Assembly (NCBI GenBank): GCA_016716085.1
Contig: JADJWY010000023.1
Location: 62,001-126,000 of the forward strand
DNA: 64,000 nucleotides
Reading direction: 5' to 3'
DNA from: Hahellaceae bacterium
GTDB lineage: Bacteria > Pseudomonadota > Gammaproteobacteria > Pseudomonadales > Oleiphilaceae
Made by a program: the position numbers and the translations under genes. The first letter of the stretch is position 1, and every line of letters begins with the position of its first letter. Shown here one piece after another: positions 52,110-60,162 of the stretch. The notes below the pieces were generated by a model. The model did not search any database. It saw only the letters and a list, made by a program, of their open reading frames with translations, and was not told where the DNA came from.

Positions 52110-52489
52110 CTAACGGACCCGTTTGGGCGACCAACACTGTCGATCGTAGTATTGTCATCGACCGTCTGCATGCCGGACAACCCCTTAATGCAGGCCAATC
52201 ACTTTTCAGCCGAAACGGGCGTTATCGCTTAAGCATGCAAACAGACGGCAATCTGGTGATCTATAATCCTAATGCACCGATCTGGGCTTCAGGCACCTAT
52301 CGTTCTGATGCCAATACGCTGGTAATGCAGACGGATGGCAATCTCGTGATGTACGGAGCTGGTGGGCCCCGATGGGCCAGTAACACCTGGAAATCGCCTG
52401 CAAACTCAGTCATTTTGCAGGATGATGGCAACCTGGTCATGTACGGCCCGAATGGTCCAGTCTGGGCAACCAATACGGTTGGGCGTTAG
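52110..52489 (+). pseudogene. 3' end of the second metalloprotease gene (second lectin domain)
   Basis: Separated from its gene by the IS1380-family insert. From the second CTAA copy the frame reads GPVWATNTVDRSIVIDRLHA, then a complete B_lectin domain with MQTDGNLVIY, MQTDGNLVMY and LQDDGNLVMY, ending ATNTVGR. Excising the IS and one CTAA joins YGPN to GPVW in frame. The plus-strand ORF starting at 52031 uses IS sequence as an accidental start. Confidence 0.88.
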
Positions 52490-52551
52490 CACGCTTAGGC
52501 AAGGCCGGGCGATCAACACGACCTGATTGTCCGGCTTCTGTCTCTAACGAT

Positions 52552-53418
52552 TCAGGTCAATCGCATGATGACCGGCTCGATATCTGAATCCATGTTATGT
52601 ATAGCACAGCAAGGTACAGAATTTCGATAGCCAAAGGGTAGGGAAGGCAAAAACTTCCCTGCCACACCTGAAAGATGATAAACCGATAAACCGCGCTCAC
52701 TCAGATCGGCCACGGTATGTCTTGACGGCGCTGGGAAAGTCTCATTCAGAATCGCTATTTCCGTCCAGAACTGATCTTTGTATTGCGGTAAACAACTCTT
52801 CCGGGCGGTATCGATCACGATCGTATTTCGTCCGCGCAAATGCTGGGGTAATTCGGTAACGCCGATCACCGGGTCTACGACATGCACTTCGACATCCTGT
52901 TGCGTCAGCCGCTGAAGGGTATGTTTTCCGACGCTTCCGCCTCCACCCAGCAGAATGACCGGGACCAGTTCTGAGAAAATGTCCTGTGAAAGTTGCTTAT
53001 AAGCTTTCGCAACAATCAATCCTGCTTTGCTGTTGTTATTATCATCGGGCAAAAGTTTCAGGTTGAAAAGCAGGCTGGGCAAAATACCCCCATAATTGAT
53101 GTGGTTAACACCTAGCCGATCTGCTTTCACGTTGGCAAGGCGAACGACTTGAGCGAGTTTATCGCGGTTGGATTTGCTCAAGATTTCTTTTTCGGTCGCT
53201 GAGACACCGTAAGCGATTCCCCATGAGCCTCCCTGTTTAAAAACGCCAAGAAAGAATGGGCTCCAACGGTAAAGAGACGCGATTGGCTTAAAACCGTAAT
53301 ACTGTAAATGACGCTGATCACCGGGATAACACACGAATATAGAGGTGATAAACTTAAACCGGCGATTCAAAGGGCCAATGAGGGTGTACAGAATCGGAGT
53401 GCTTGTCACGAAGGTTAG
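52552..53418 (-). pseudogene. Unknown membrane-associated protein, main part, split by IS5-family insertion
   Basis: About 290 codons from the IS junction to the stop. Not recognised. A hydrophobic N-terminus (TFVTSTPILYTLIGPL) is followed by IYGV-like SWGIAYGVSATEKEILSKSN and a Rossmann-like nucleotide-binding motif VPVILLGGGGSVGKHTLQRL with the acidic strand end VEVHVVDPV. VADLSERGLSVYHLSGVAGK and a Cys pair in NSVPCCAIHN are near the C-terminus. Joined to 54572-54608 the gene would encode 299 residues, a dehydrogenase-like or epimerase-like protein by the motif alone. The minus-strand start at 53484 lies in the IS end and gives a hybrid N-terminus. Confidence 0.65.
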
Positions 53419-54571
53419 GGCAACTCTGATTAATTCCAGAAATCGTATACCATGAGACGACAAACGACAAAATGGAATCGCCATGAAACAGCAGAGTCTG
53501 GAAGCCAGTGGTTTTGAGGTTTACCGCAAGAAAACTCGCAAGGAAGTTTTCCTCAGTGAAATGGATCGGATCATTCCGTGGAAAGAATTGAGCGAAGCAA
53601 TCAGACCCTACTACCCTGATGTACCCAAAGGAGCTGGTCGAAGACCGATTGGTCTGGAGCGTATGTTGCGAATCCATTTTCTGCAGCACTGGTTCGAGCT
53701 GTCTGATCCCGGAGCTGAAGAAGCCCTTTATGATTCCAGAGCGATGCGTTTGTTTGTCGGAATTGATCTTGGCAAAGAGCTTGTGCCGGACGAAACCACC
53801 ATTTGCAAATTTCGCCATTTGATGGAGAAGCACAATCTGGGTGACGAGCTCTTTCGCCTGGTCAATGTATATCTCGCAGAGAGCGGCTTGAAAGTGTCCA
53901 GGGGAACAATTGTGGATGCCAGCATCATCAACGCCCCAAGTTCCACCAAGAATAGAGACAAAGCGCGTGATCCCGATATGAAGCAGACGCGCAAAGGCAA
54001 CCAGTGGTATTTCGGGATGAAGACACACATCGGCGTGGACAGCAAAACCAAGCTGATTCATTCCGTGGTGGTGACACCCGCCAATGTACATGATTCACAA
54101 GTGCTGGGCGACTTACTCCATGGCAACGAAACGCGTGTATGGGGTGATTCTGCCTACACCGGGCAGAAGCGGGTGATTCACGAGCGATCACCAAATGCTA
54201 AGGACTTTACCCAGCGAAAAGGTAGCCGTCACCGACAGCTGAGCGAACAGGAGAGATCGAGCAATCGGCACAAATCGAAAATCCGATCGCGGGTTGAGCA
54301 TCTGTTTGGCATTTTGAAAGGCCAATTTGGCTATAAGAAAGTGTTACCGAGGCTTGGACAAGAATGCCCACGCGGTATTCACGAAGTGTGCCTTGGCCAA
54401 CCTGGTGATGGCCAATAGGCATTATCACCTCTCCTGACGGGAGAGGTGCGCCTGAAATGGCGCTGACGGCCGCTAAAAGCGGCAGAAAGACAAGATTTAC
54501 CCATTTTTTTGAGATAAAACTATCAACTAACAGAAGTGGCCTGAAAATACATAGGATTATTCAGACCTTCC
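53419..54571. mobile_element. IS5-family insertion sequence with TTAG target duplication
   Basis: A 1,153-bp element. The imperfect ends read inward GGCAACTCTGATTAATTCC (left) and GGAAGGTCTGAATAATCCT (right). It is flanked by TTAG at 53415-53418 and 54572-54575, fitting the YTAR duplication of IS5-type elements. The transposase gene on the plus strand is frameshifted near its end. It interrupts the minus-strand unknown gene 33 bp after its ATG. Confidence 0.88.
53483..54437 (+). pseudogene. IS5-family transposase with C-terminal frameshift
   Basis: A DDE transposase: DUF772-type N-terminus (GRRPIGLERMLRIHFLQHWF), the first Asp in RGTIVDASIINAPSST, the second in ETRVWGDSAYTGQKR, and Glu in IRSRVEHLFGILKGQFGY. 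After GYKKV the frame is lost. The normal C-terminus (YRGLDKNAHAVFTKCALANL, then VMANRH) is in the next frame and ends at the TGA 54435-54437. An extra T in GTGTTACC near 54342 explains it. The DDE core is intact, so residual activity is possible. Confidence 0.85.
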
Positions 54572-54608
54572 TTAGCAATAGTAGGCAAATTTTCTTAAGT
54601 GTCACCAT
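54572..54608 (-). pseudogene. First codons of the IS5-split unknown gene
   Basis: ATG at 54608-54606 followed by VTLKKICLLL, which joins in frame at the TTAG target copies to LTFVTSTPILYT of the main part. The rejoined N-terminus is a typical TM or signal segment. Rejoining gives exactly 300 codons, including the stop. Confidence 0.7.
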
Positions 54609-54701
54609 GGGATAGCCGAAAAGGGTCTTCCTTACGATTAGGATGTCGAGGCTCAAAATGAGTGCTATTCAAAGAGTGCAAATTCTGAGTATTTGTGACA
54701 G

Positions 54702-54741
54702 ATTTGTCGGTGAAGGGGGTCCTGTGGAAGAACCGACAAAT
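54702..54741. repeat. 10-bp inverted repeat downstream of the tnpA fragment
   Basis: ATTTGTCGGT (54702-54711) and its perfect complement ACCGACAAAT (54732-54741) enclose 20 bases, with partial pairing beyond. The gap 54609-54773 shows nothing else. It may terminate transcription from the Tn3 region or be a relic of a transposon end; neither can be decided here. Confidence 0.35.
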
Positions 54742-54773
54742 TTGACAAGTTTGCATAAACGACCAATTTATCA

Positions 54774-55250
54774 TCAATTCTGAGGCCCATCGTCACGCCA
54801 AAAATGCTGTTTCACATGATCCTCCAATATCCTTGCCATCGCGTCTACATCAATTTTCCCGCTGCTTTTCTTGAAGTTATACCGACCTGTAAATAACGTA
54901 TGTGTCCAGGCAATCGGTGAAATCCGGATAAATTCATCGATGACCGCTTGAGGCGCGCCGTTGGCCAGCATCCTTTGGTACACGGCATTCAAGATCATGC
55001 TGTTGTAGGCCACGATACAGTTGGCGATTAACCTGGCAGCATGGGCACTGACCCGGTTTTCGACGATTCTTTTGCCTTGAAAGATGCCGTTATAAGTCTT
55101 CCGGATATTGCTCTGAAGCTGATGGTAGGCCTCTGTGCGATTACGGGCGCCTCGGATTGCTTTCCTGAGCTCCATATCGTCAATCAGATTGAGAACATGG
55201 ATACTCTTGAAGATGGTATTATATTCAAACAGAGGGTCGGCAACGATTCC
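54774..55250 (-). pseudogene. tnpA: Tn3-family transposase, C-terminal fragment of a second gene
   Basis: About 159 codons with no start: NTIFKSIHVLNLIDDMELRK, AIRGARNRTEAYHQLQSNIR, ARLIANCIVAYNSMILNAVY and SPIAWTHTLFTGRYNFKKSS. These match the C-terminal third of Tn3 transposases (the x-R-x-x-x-x-G-x-N-R-x-E-A block, the AYNS helix and the terminal W-x-H-x-x-x-x-G-x-Y). It is not the missing end of the complete tnpA just upstream, which has its own C-terminus. It is therefore the stub of another, different Tn3 element, beginning 20 bp from that gene's stop. Confidence 0.75.
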
Positions 55251-55270
55251 TTAAATAAACAGCCACAAGA

Positions 55271-58200
55271 TTAATTAATGATCAACCCGGTGTCTTTGTC
55301 TGGTATTGGGATTGGTATGTTAAACTCGATGTTGGGGACTTCCCGGTCCATATTCATTGAGTACGTTCCAAAACGATTGATATTGCCCCTGCGAAAAGGT
55401 GATGTCCCGGCAAGCACTTCGGGGTCAATCGGATAGCCCTCTTCTGCCAACTCCCCAAGCGCCTTTGTCATTGTCACCACGTTGTAAAGAATAATCATGT
55501 TGGCGACAAGATGATTATATTTGATGATTTTTTGCTGTTCGTGCCGAACGTTCTCCGCGATCAAGCCATCATTGCCAAACATCACCCACTGCAAGAAATC
55601 GTTAAATTCCTCACTTTTGCACGTCGCGGCCTGGATCATTTCCCTGATTTCAGCCTCCGCAATGTATTGCAGCAGGAAAACGGTCCGAACGACTCGACCG
55701 AGCTCTCGCAAAGCCAGGTAAAGCTTGTTTTTTCTGGAATAGGTTCCCAATCGTCGCAGAATGGTCGATGCGTTGATTCTTCCGGCTTTCACTGATAACG
55801 CAATGCGTAGCATATCGGGCAGACACGATTCGATCAGCTCCCACTTTATGGTGTCCTTGAACAAGGTATCGATATGCTTAAAGTGATCCTCTTTGCTGAT
55901 CCGGTAGAGCTTCAGATGTTTAATGCCTCTAATCCTGGGCATCAGCTTGATGCCCAGCAGGTAAGCGAGCCCGAACACCGCTTCACTCTGGGATTGGGTA
56001 TCTCCATGTATGGTATCGGGCTGAATGTCTGACTGATTTTTCAATAATCCATCGAGGATATACACGGCCTCATAAACACCACAGGGAATGAAGTGGCTGA
56101 ATAACGCAATATAGGTATCAGACAAATGATAGTAGCCGAGGCCACCGGTACCCAAATACCGCAAATGGTGTTCACTCAAAAGATTTTGCTCGTAAAGATC
56201 CCATTTGGTGCCGTCGGCTGACGCCGTCTTGCCGGTACCCCAAATCTTCGGTAGGGAGAATCGATTGTAGGCATTGATGACCTTGGTAATGGCCTCATCG
56301 ATCTTCTCCTCTGTCGAATGACGCAGGTTCAACCACGCAATCTGGCGACGGTTAATGCCCTCAATGGAACGGGAGGTTTGTGTGGGCCCCAGGTTGCAGC
56401 CGAAACAAAATAAGGTAACGATAAAGCGACGCTGATGATCGGTGAGTTTGGTTTCATGCCCCGATAATGGCTTGAAACCCTTGCTTAATCCCAGCCATTT
56501 TTCCATATCAATTAATACGTCGAGGATGCTGGTTTCCGACAGCCGGTCATCCAATGCACGATTGATTCTTTCCAGTGCGGCGGGAATGGGTTTGCGTTTA
56601 ACGCGCTGAATGACCAACTCACCTTTTTCAATTCTGACCTGATCATTGCCCGGAAATTTTTTATCGGTTTCATTCGATGACTTTCTCAACCAACGTTTAA
56701 GTTCGGCAATAAGCGCTTTGGGGTCGGTAATGATGCCGGCCAGTTCACCGTACTCGGCGATCTGTTCGTGATACTCCTCCCAGCTCACCAACTGGTCTCT
56801 AAAATCGCCATATTTATCACTGCCCATGATCACCACGTCGCCAGACTTCAACTCCTGGGCCAGCGTTGTTAACAAGCAGAGTTCGAAATATTTTCGATGC
56901 ACTTCCGTGTTGTTTCTGTTGCGGGTCGTTTTTCCAGTGACCAGTTTTAACCATTTATCGGGTATCCACGACAGATCAAGCGGCTCGCCCTTGGCATTCA
57001 CGGCATCCAGAGTCGGCTTACGACTACGACGATGCCCCATGATTAAGGCCAGAGCATCGAGCGTCGATTGATCCTGAGTCGTCGATTGTAAATCCATGTG
57101 GGCAACGCAATCGAACAACAGAGCCCGCTTGCTCCGGTAGAGTGACAGCATAAAGGGCAGATAATTATTGTTGGCATAGGCCAACTGCTCGTCACAGCGC
57201 TTTTTAAGTTCGTCGGGTTCTCCCTGAAATGCCTGGGCAATCGCGTCGAGGCGCTCTATCTCGGTACCGGGAATCTGATACGCCTGGATAACATCCCGTA
57301 ATGCCGCGATTAGAGCGTCAACCTGCTGAGTTTGTGAGAGCTGATGCTGTTTAAGGGCTTCATTGGCGTGATTGATCAGATTCTGGACGATACGGATAAA
57401 AATGTCGGCAATGTCATCAGAGGCTTTTCCTGTCTGGGCGCGAATGAAAAGTGCCGCCAAGGCATAGCGCTTATGCTCGGCCAACTCATTCATGTTGGCG
57501 ACGTTGAGGGCTCTAGCTTCAATGACAAAGCGCTTGAGCTTGGGCGCGGGTAGCATCAGGTCTTTCGGCAGACAATCGTCAAAGGTTCTCAACCAGCGGA
57601 GGTGGTCTACAAACTCTTTCACGTTGCTGACCGTCGGCTTTCGTGGCTCCTGCTTGATGAGGTCCCAAAGGCTCTTGGATTGGCTCGTTTTCGTAGTGGG
57701 CGTCAGAACCTCTTGAATACGGGTTTTGGCGCTTTCAGACAGGTCATGGTATACAGCCTCGAACAACTCACGATTGACCTGTGCTCTCGCTGCTTTTGCC
57801 TCACGCACGAAGGTACCAAATGCTGGCAGTTCGTACCGGGCCTTTGCCATCGACTCCAGGCCCACGTTGATGATATCCGGGATCTCGTCTTTGGTGGTGG
57901 CCGCCTCACGCAAAGCAGACTTGAGAAACTCAAGAGTGGTGTCGCTAACCGGGGTAATACCCAGGAAGTCTCGGATCGACTTGAGATGCCGCTGACGAGT
58001 GCCGGAAGTATCGTAATTTTCCAGAGGAGCGGCCTGACTTTTGAGTTCCAGGCACGTCATCAGATGGTTCAGTATTGCCTCCGGCACTTCAGCAATGGGA
58101 ACAAAATAGCCCAGACGCTGAAAGGTCTTTAGTAACACCATGAATCCCAAGCGAGCGGTAGGCTGGCGAGTCTGGGATCGAACCAGCTCAAGCTCTTCCT

Positions 58201-58285
58201 GGTTCGGCGTATAGACGGTAACCAGATCCTCAGGTGTCGGCTGAGACTTTAACCGCGGATAAGCGGTTTCATGTAAGGCGGTCAT
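55271..58285 (-). CDS. tnpA: Tn3-family transposase, full length
   Basis: 1,004 residues, the expected size for Tn3 transposases. N-terminal DUF4158 region (TVYTPNQEELELVRSQTRQP, ARLGFMVLLKTFQRLGYFVP). Catalytic DDE domain at about 600-970: ASADGTKWDLYEQN, DTIHGDTQSQSEAVFGLAYL and LLGIKLMPRIRGIKH. The C-terminus has TSPFRRGNINRFGTYSMNMD. No lesion is visible. Divergent from the tumE/tumA-like pair, 96 bp away, a common layout for Tn3 elements carrying toxin-antitoxin modules. I could not find matching terminal inverted repeats or a resolvase, so the limits of this element are unknown. Confidence 0.9.
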   Translation of the reverse strand: MTALHETAYPRLKSQPTPEDLVTVYTPNQEELELVRSQTRQPTARLGFMVLLKTFQRLGYFVPIAEVPEAILNHLMTCLELKSQAAPLENYDTSGTRQRHLKSIRDFLGITPVSDTTLEFLKSALREAATTKDEIPDIINVGLESMAKARYELPAFGTFVREAKAARAQVNRELFEAVYHDLSESAKTRIQEVLTPTTKTSQSKSLWDLIKQEPRKPTVSNVKEFVDHLRWLRTFDDCLPKDLMLPAPKLKRFVIEARALNVANMNELAEHKRYALAALFIRAQTGKASDDIADIFIRIVQNLINHANEALKQHQLSQTQQVDALIAALRDVIQAYQIPGTEIERLDAIAQAFQGEPDELKKRCDEQLAYANNNYLPFMLSLYRSKRALLFDCVAHMDLQSTTQDQSTLDALALIMGHRRSRKPTLDAVNAKGEPLDLSWIPDKWLKLVTGKTTRNRNNTEVHRKYFELCLLTTLAQELKSGDVVIMGSDKYGDFRDQLVSWEEYHEQIAEYGELAGIITDPKALIAELKRWLRKSSNETDKKFPGNDQVRIEKGELVIQRVKRKPIPAALERINRALDDRLSETSILDVLIDMEKWLGLSKGFKPLSGHETKLTDHQRRFIVTLFCFGCNLGPTQTSRSIEGINRRQIAWLNLRHSTEEKIDEAITKVINAYNRFSLPKIWGTGKTASADGTKWDLYEQNLLSEHHLRYLGTGGLGYYHLSDTYIALFSHFIPCGVYEAVYILDGLLKNQSDIQPDTIHGDTQSQSEAVFGLAYLLGIKLMPRIRGIKHLKLYRISKEDHFKHIDTLFKDTIKWELIESCLPDMLRIALSVKAGRINASTILRRLGTYSRKNKLYLALRELGRVVRTVFLLQYIAEAEIREMIQAATCKSEEFNDFLQWVMFGNDGLIAENVRHEQQKIIKYNHLVANMIILYNVVTMTKALGELAEEGYPIDPEVLAGTSPFRRGNINRFGTYSMNMDREVPNIEFNIPIPIPDKDTGLIIN

Positions 58286-58355
58286 GATTATTCTAGATTT
58301 TTATAACGTCGGTTGCATTCCACAGAATTCGATACTATACACCACTATCACGCAT

Positions 58356-58371
58356 ATACGCCATATGGTAT
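58356..58371. promoter_or_regulatory. Palindromic candidate operator between tnpA and the toxin gene
   Basis: ATACGCCATATGGTAT is a near-palindrome centred on CCATATGG, 10 bp before the toxin ATG and 70 bp from the tnpA start. It is a plausible binding site for the HTH antitoxin, which may control both the pair and the transposase. Confidence 0.4.
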
Positions 58372-58381
58372 CATTAGCCAT

Positions 58382-58690
58382 ATGAAAGCAGAATTACTCT
58401 TCAGGGACAAGTACGTCTACCGGGACGGCGCCATCCGCGAAATGGTGATCTGGCGACTACCGGCTCCCGACGCGGAGCGACCACATGGGTTGAAATACCG
58501 GCTCTATTACGGCCAGTCCGGCCACTGCCTGGTCCGCTATGACAATGAGCGCGGCAAAGGGGATCACCGGCATTACGGAGACGCTGGAGGACAAGAGCAC
58601 GAAGAGAATTACACCTGGATCTCCGTACAACAACTTATCGCCGACTTTAAAGCCGACATCGAACGACTGCGAGGTGAACAACATGACTAA
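58382..58690 (+). CDS. TumE-like toxin (DUF6516 type)
   Basis: 102 residues: MKAELLFRDKYVYRDGAIRE, MVIWRLPAPDAERPHGLKYR and YYGQSGHCLVRYDNERGKGD, then HRHYGDAGGQEHEENYTWIS. These are typical of the DUF6516/TumE family of small toxins found next to HTH antitoxins and in Tn3-family transposons. The ATG at 58382 is chosen; a frame from 58313 runs through the promoter. The stop overlaps the next gene by 8 bp. Toxin-first order. The molecular target is not known to me. Confidence 0.75.
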   Translation: MKAELLFRDKYVYRDGAIREMVIWRLPAPDAERPHGLKYRLYYGQSGHCLVRYDNERGKGDHRHYGDAGGQEHEENYTWISVQQLIADFKADIERLRGEQHD

Positions 58691-59045
58691 ACAGCATATC
58701 CATATTGGCACTGAAAATCCTGACAAAGGGTTTGATCGCTTTGTGGATGCCTGGCAACGGGCAGAACGCGGCGAGAAAATCGATACAGAGGTTCACTTGA
58801 ATTTCGAAGACCTCTCCATGCTTCTGGCGGTGATCACCCCTCGACGTCTGGAGGTGCTGAGGACGCTCCGCCAACAGGGCCCGATGAGTGTACGGGCGCT
58901 GGCAACCACATTGGCGCGTGACTACAAGAATGTTCATGCCGATACCCGCGCCCTGGAGGAAGCGGGTTTGTTGAAGCGGACGGAAACCGGCGCCTTGCAG
59001 GCCCCTTGGGATGTCATCGATGCCCACTTGAACCTGGTGGCATGA
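58683..59045 (+). CDS. TumA-like HTH antitoxin
   Basis: 120 residues. N-terminal region MTKQHIHIGTENPDKGFDRF, then a winged HTH (LEVLRTLRQQGPMSVRALAT, LARDYKNVHADTRALEEAGL) of the ArsR/MarR-like kind seen in TumA antitoxins. It should bind the palindrome near 58356 and the toxin. Intact, 8-bp overlap with the toxin gene. After its stop, 59046-59266 contains no gene or clear transposon end. Confidence 0.75.
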   Translation: MTKQHIHIGTENPDKGFDRFVDAWQRAERGEKIDTEVHLNFEDLSMLLAVITPRRLEVLRTLRQQGPMSVRALATTLARDYKNVHADTRALEEAGLLKRTETGALQAPWDVIDAHLNLVA

Positions 59046-59266
59046 TGGTTTGCGTTGTATACAATTGGATACTGTCTAATGCGGCAACCGTTAATGTCGA
59101 GACCCTCTGCTTCAGCTCCCACCTAAATGCAGGAGAAGCTGCTGTGGTGATTAATGCACGCTGTAGAACGGTCTACTCGGAAAAGACTGAAGAAACTTTT
59201 CTATAATATGATAGTCTTTAGCAGCTAGTGTTTTGAACCTGACAGCATAAGGGCTCCACATTCCAC

Positions 59267-59635
59267 ATGAACATCCGCCATTACTTAACTTGTCTACTGG
59301 CCTTACTGATTGCCCTGCAATCTGTGGCTGCCATGGCGGACGTTCACCAGCTTCATCAATCCGGGACGGAGCACCTGGAATTCGACCATTCGCATCAATC
59401 CACTGCCACTGATACCCACAACGACAATCTGCTCGCCAAGCAGACACCCGATCAGCCCGGACAGTCTGTATATGACTGCCACCATTGCTGCCATTGTCAT
59501 GGCCACGGCTCTGTCGTTCTGATCGGAGCCACTTCACACTTAGCCGATTTATTCTCAGAAAACGGACAAGCCGACTATCAGGCCAACCTCACCTCTGGTA
59601 TTCCCCCCTCTCTGTTTCGCCCTCCAATCGCCTGA
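59267..59635 (+). CDS. CzcI-like small periplasmic metal-binding protein
   Basis: 122 residues with signal peptide (LLALLIALQSVAAMAD). His/Asp-rich part (EFDHSHQSTATDTHNDN) and a Cys/His cluster YDCHHCCHCHGHGSV. This matches the small CzcI-type proteins that precede czcCBA operons and are thought to bind zinc or cobalt in the periplasm and tune the response. First gene of a four-to-five gene efflux operon on this strand. Confidence 0.75.
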   Translation: MNIRHYLTCLLALLIALQSVAAMADVHQLHQSGTEHLEFDHSHQSTATDTHNDNLLAKQTPDQPGQSVYDCHHCCHCHGHGSVVLIGATSHLADLFSENGQADYQANLTSGIPPSLFRPPIA

Positions 59636-59716
59636 TCGCGCCTCAACAGCACGTCATCAGCCTCTGTAGCCTTGGGTTACAGCGAACAATTGGTATTTAT
59701 TTTAGGGTGAAACATC

Positions 59717-60145
59717 ATGAAACAGATCGCTATTGGGCTCGCGCTGAGCCTCGCGCTTGTCAATTCCGCTCAGGCCGAAAACAGCTTGCCTGAAATTGAA
59801 GTCGTCAATACCGACAACCAACGCTGGCATTTCCGCCAGGTGACCGTGAACCATACCGCCGCGGAGCTGACCGTCTTCGGACGGATGGATGCTCACCTGC
59901 GCTACGGCCTTCCCCGAGGCCATGTAGACATCGCAGCCTGGTCTGCTGATAACGAATTGATTGCGGAAACAACCACTGATTACTCACCGCGCCTTCTCAC
60001 CAGACGCGCATCACGCAAGGGCGGCGTGCGTTTTTCTGCAAAGCTCCCCGCCTTGCCTGGTGATACCGTAATAAAGGTCGCCTTTCACCGGGATGAACCC
60101 CAACAACGGCAAAATCCGGTGCACGACCAAACCGTCGCACGCTGA
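59717..60145 (+). CDS. Conserved periplasmic protein in the czc operon
   Basis: 142 residues with signal peptide (ALSLALVNSAQAENS). Predicted beta-rich: EVVNTDNQRWHFRQVTVNHT, HLRYGLPRGHVDIAAWSADN and VRFSAKLPALPGDTVIKVAF. I do not recognise a named domain. Its fixed place between the CzcI-like gene and czcC suggests an accessory of the efflux system. No Cys; few His. Confidence 0.6.
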   Translation: MKQIAIGLALSLALVNSAQAENSLPEIEVVNTDNQRWHFRQVTVNHTAAELTVFGRMDAHLRYGLPRGHVDIAAWSADNELIAETTTDYSPRLLTRRASRKGGVRFSAKLPALPGDTVIKVAFHRDEPQQRQNPVHDQTVAR

Positions 60146-60162
60146 ATTTCAGGAGCATCAAT

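Noticed and set aside
58286..59266. Search for Tn3 terminal repeats around the intact tnpA
   Set aside because: No GGGG-type inverted pair matching the other side could be found by eye.
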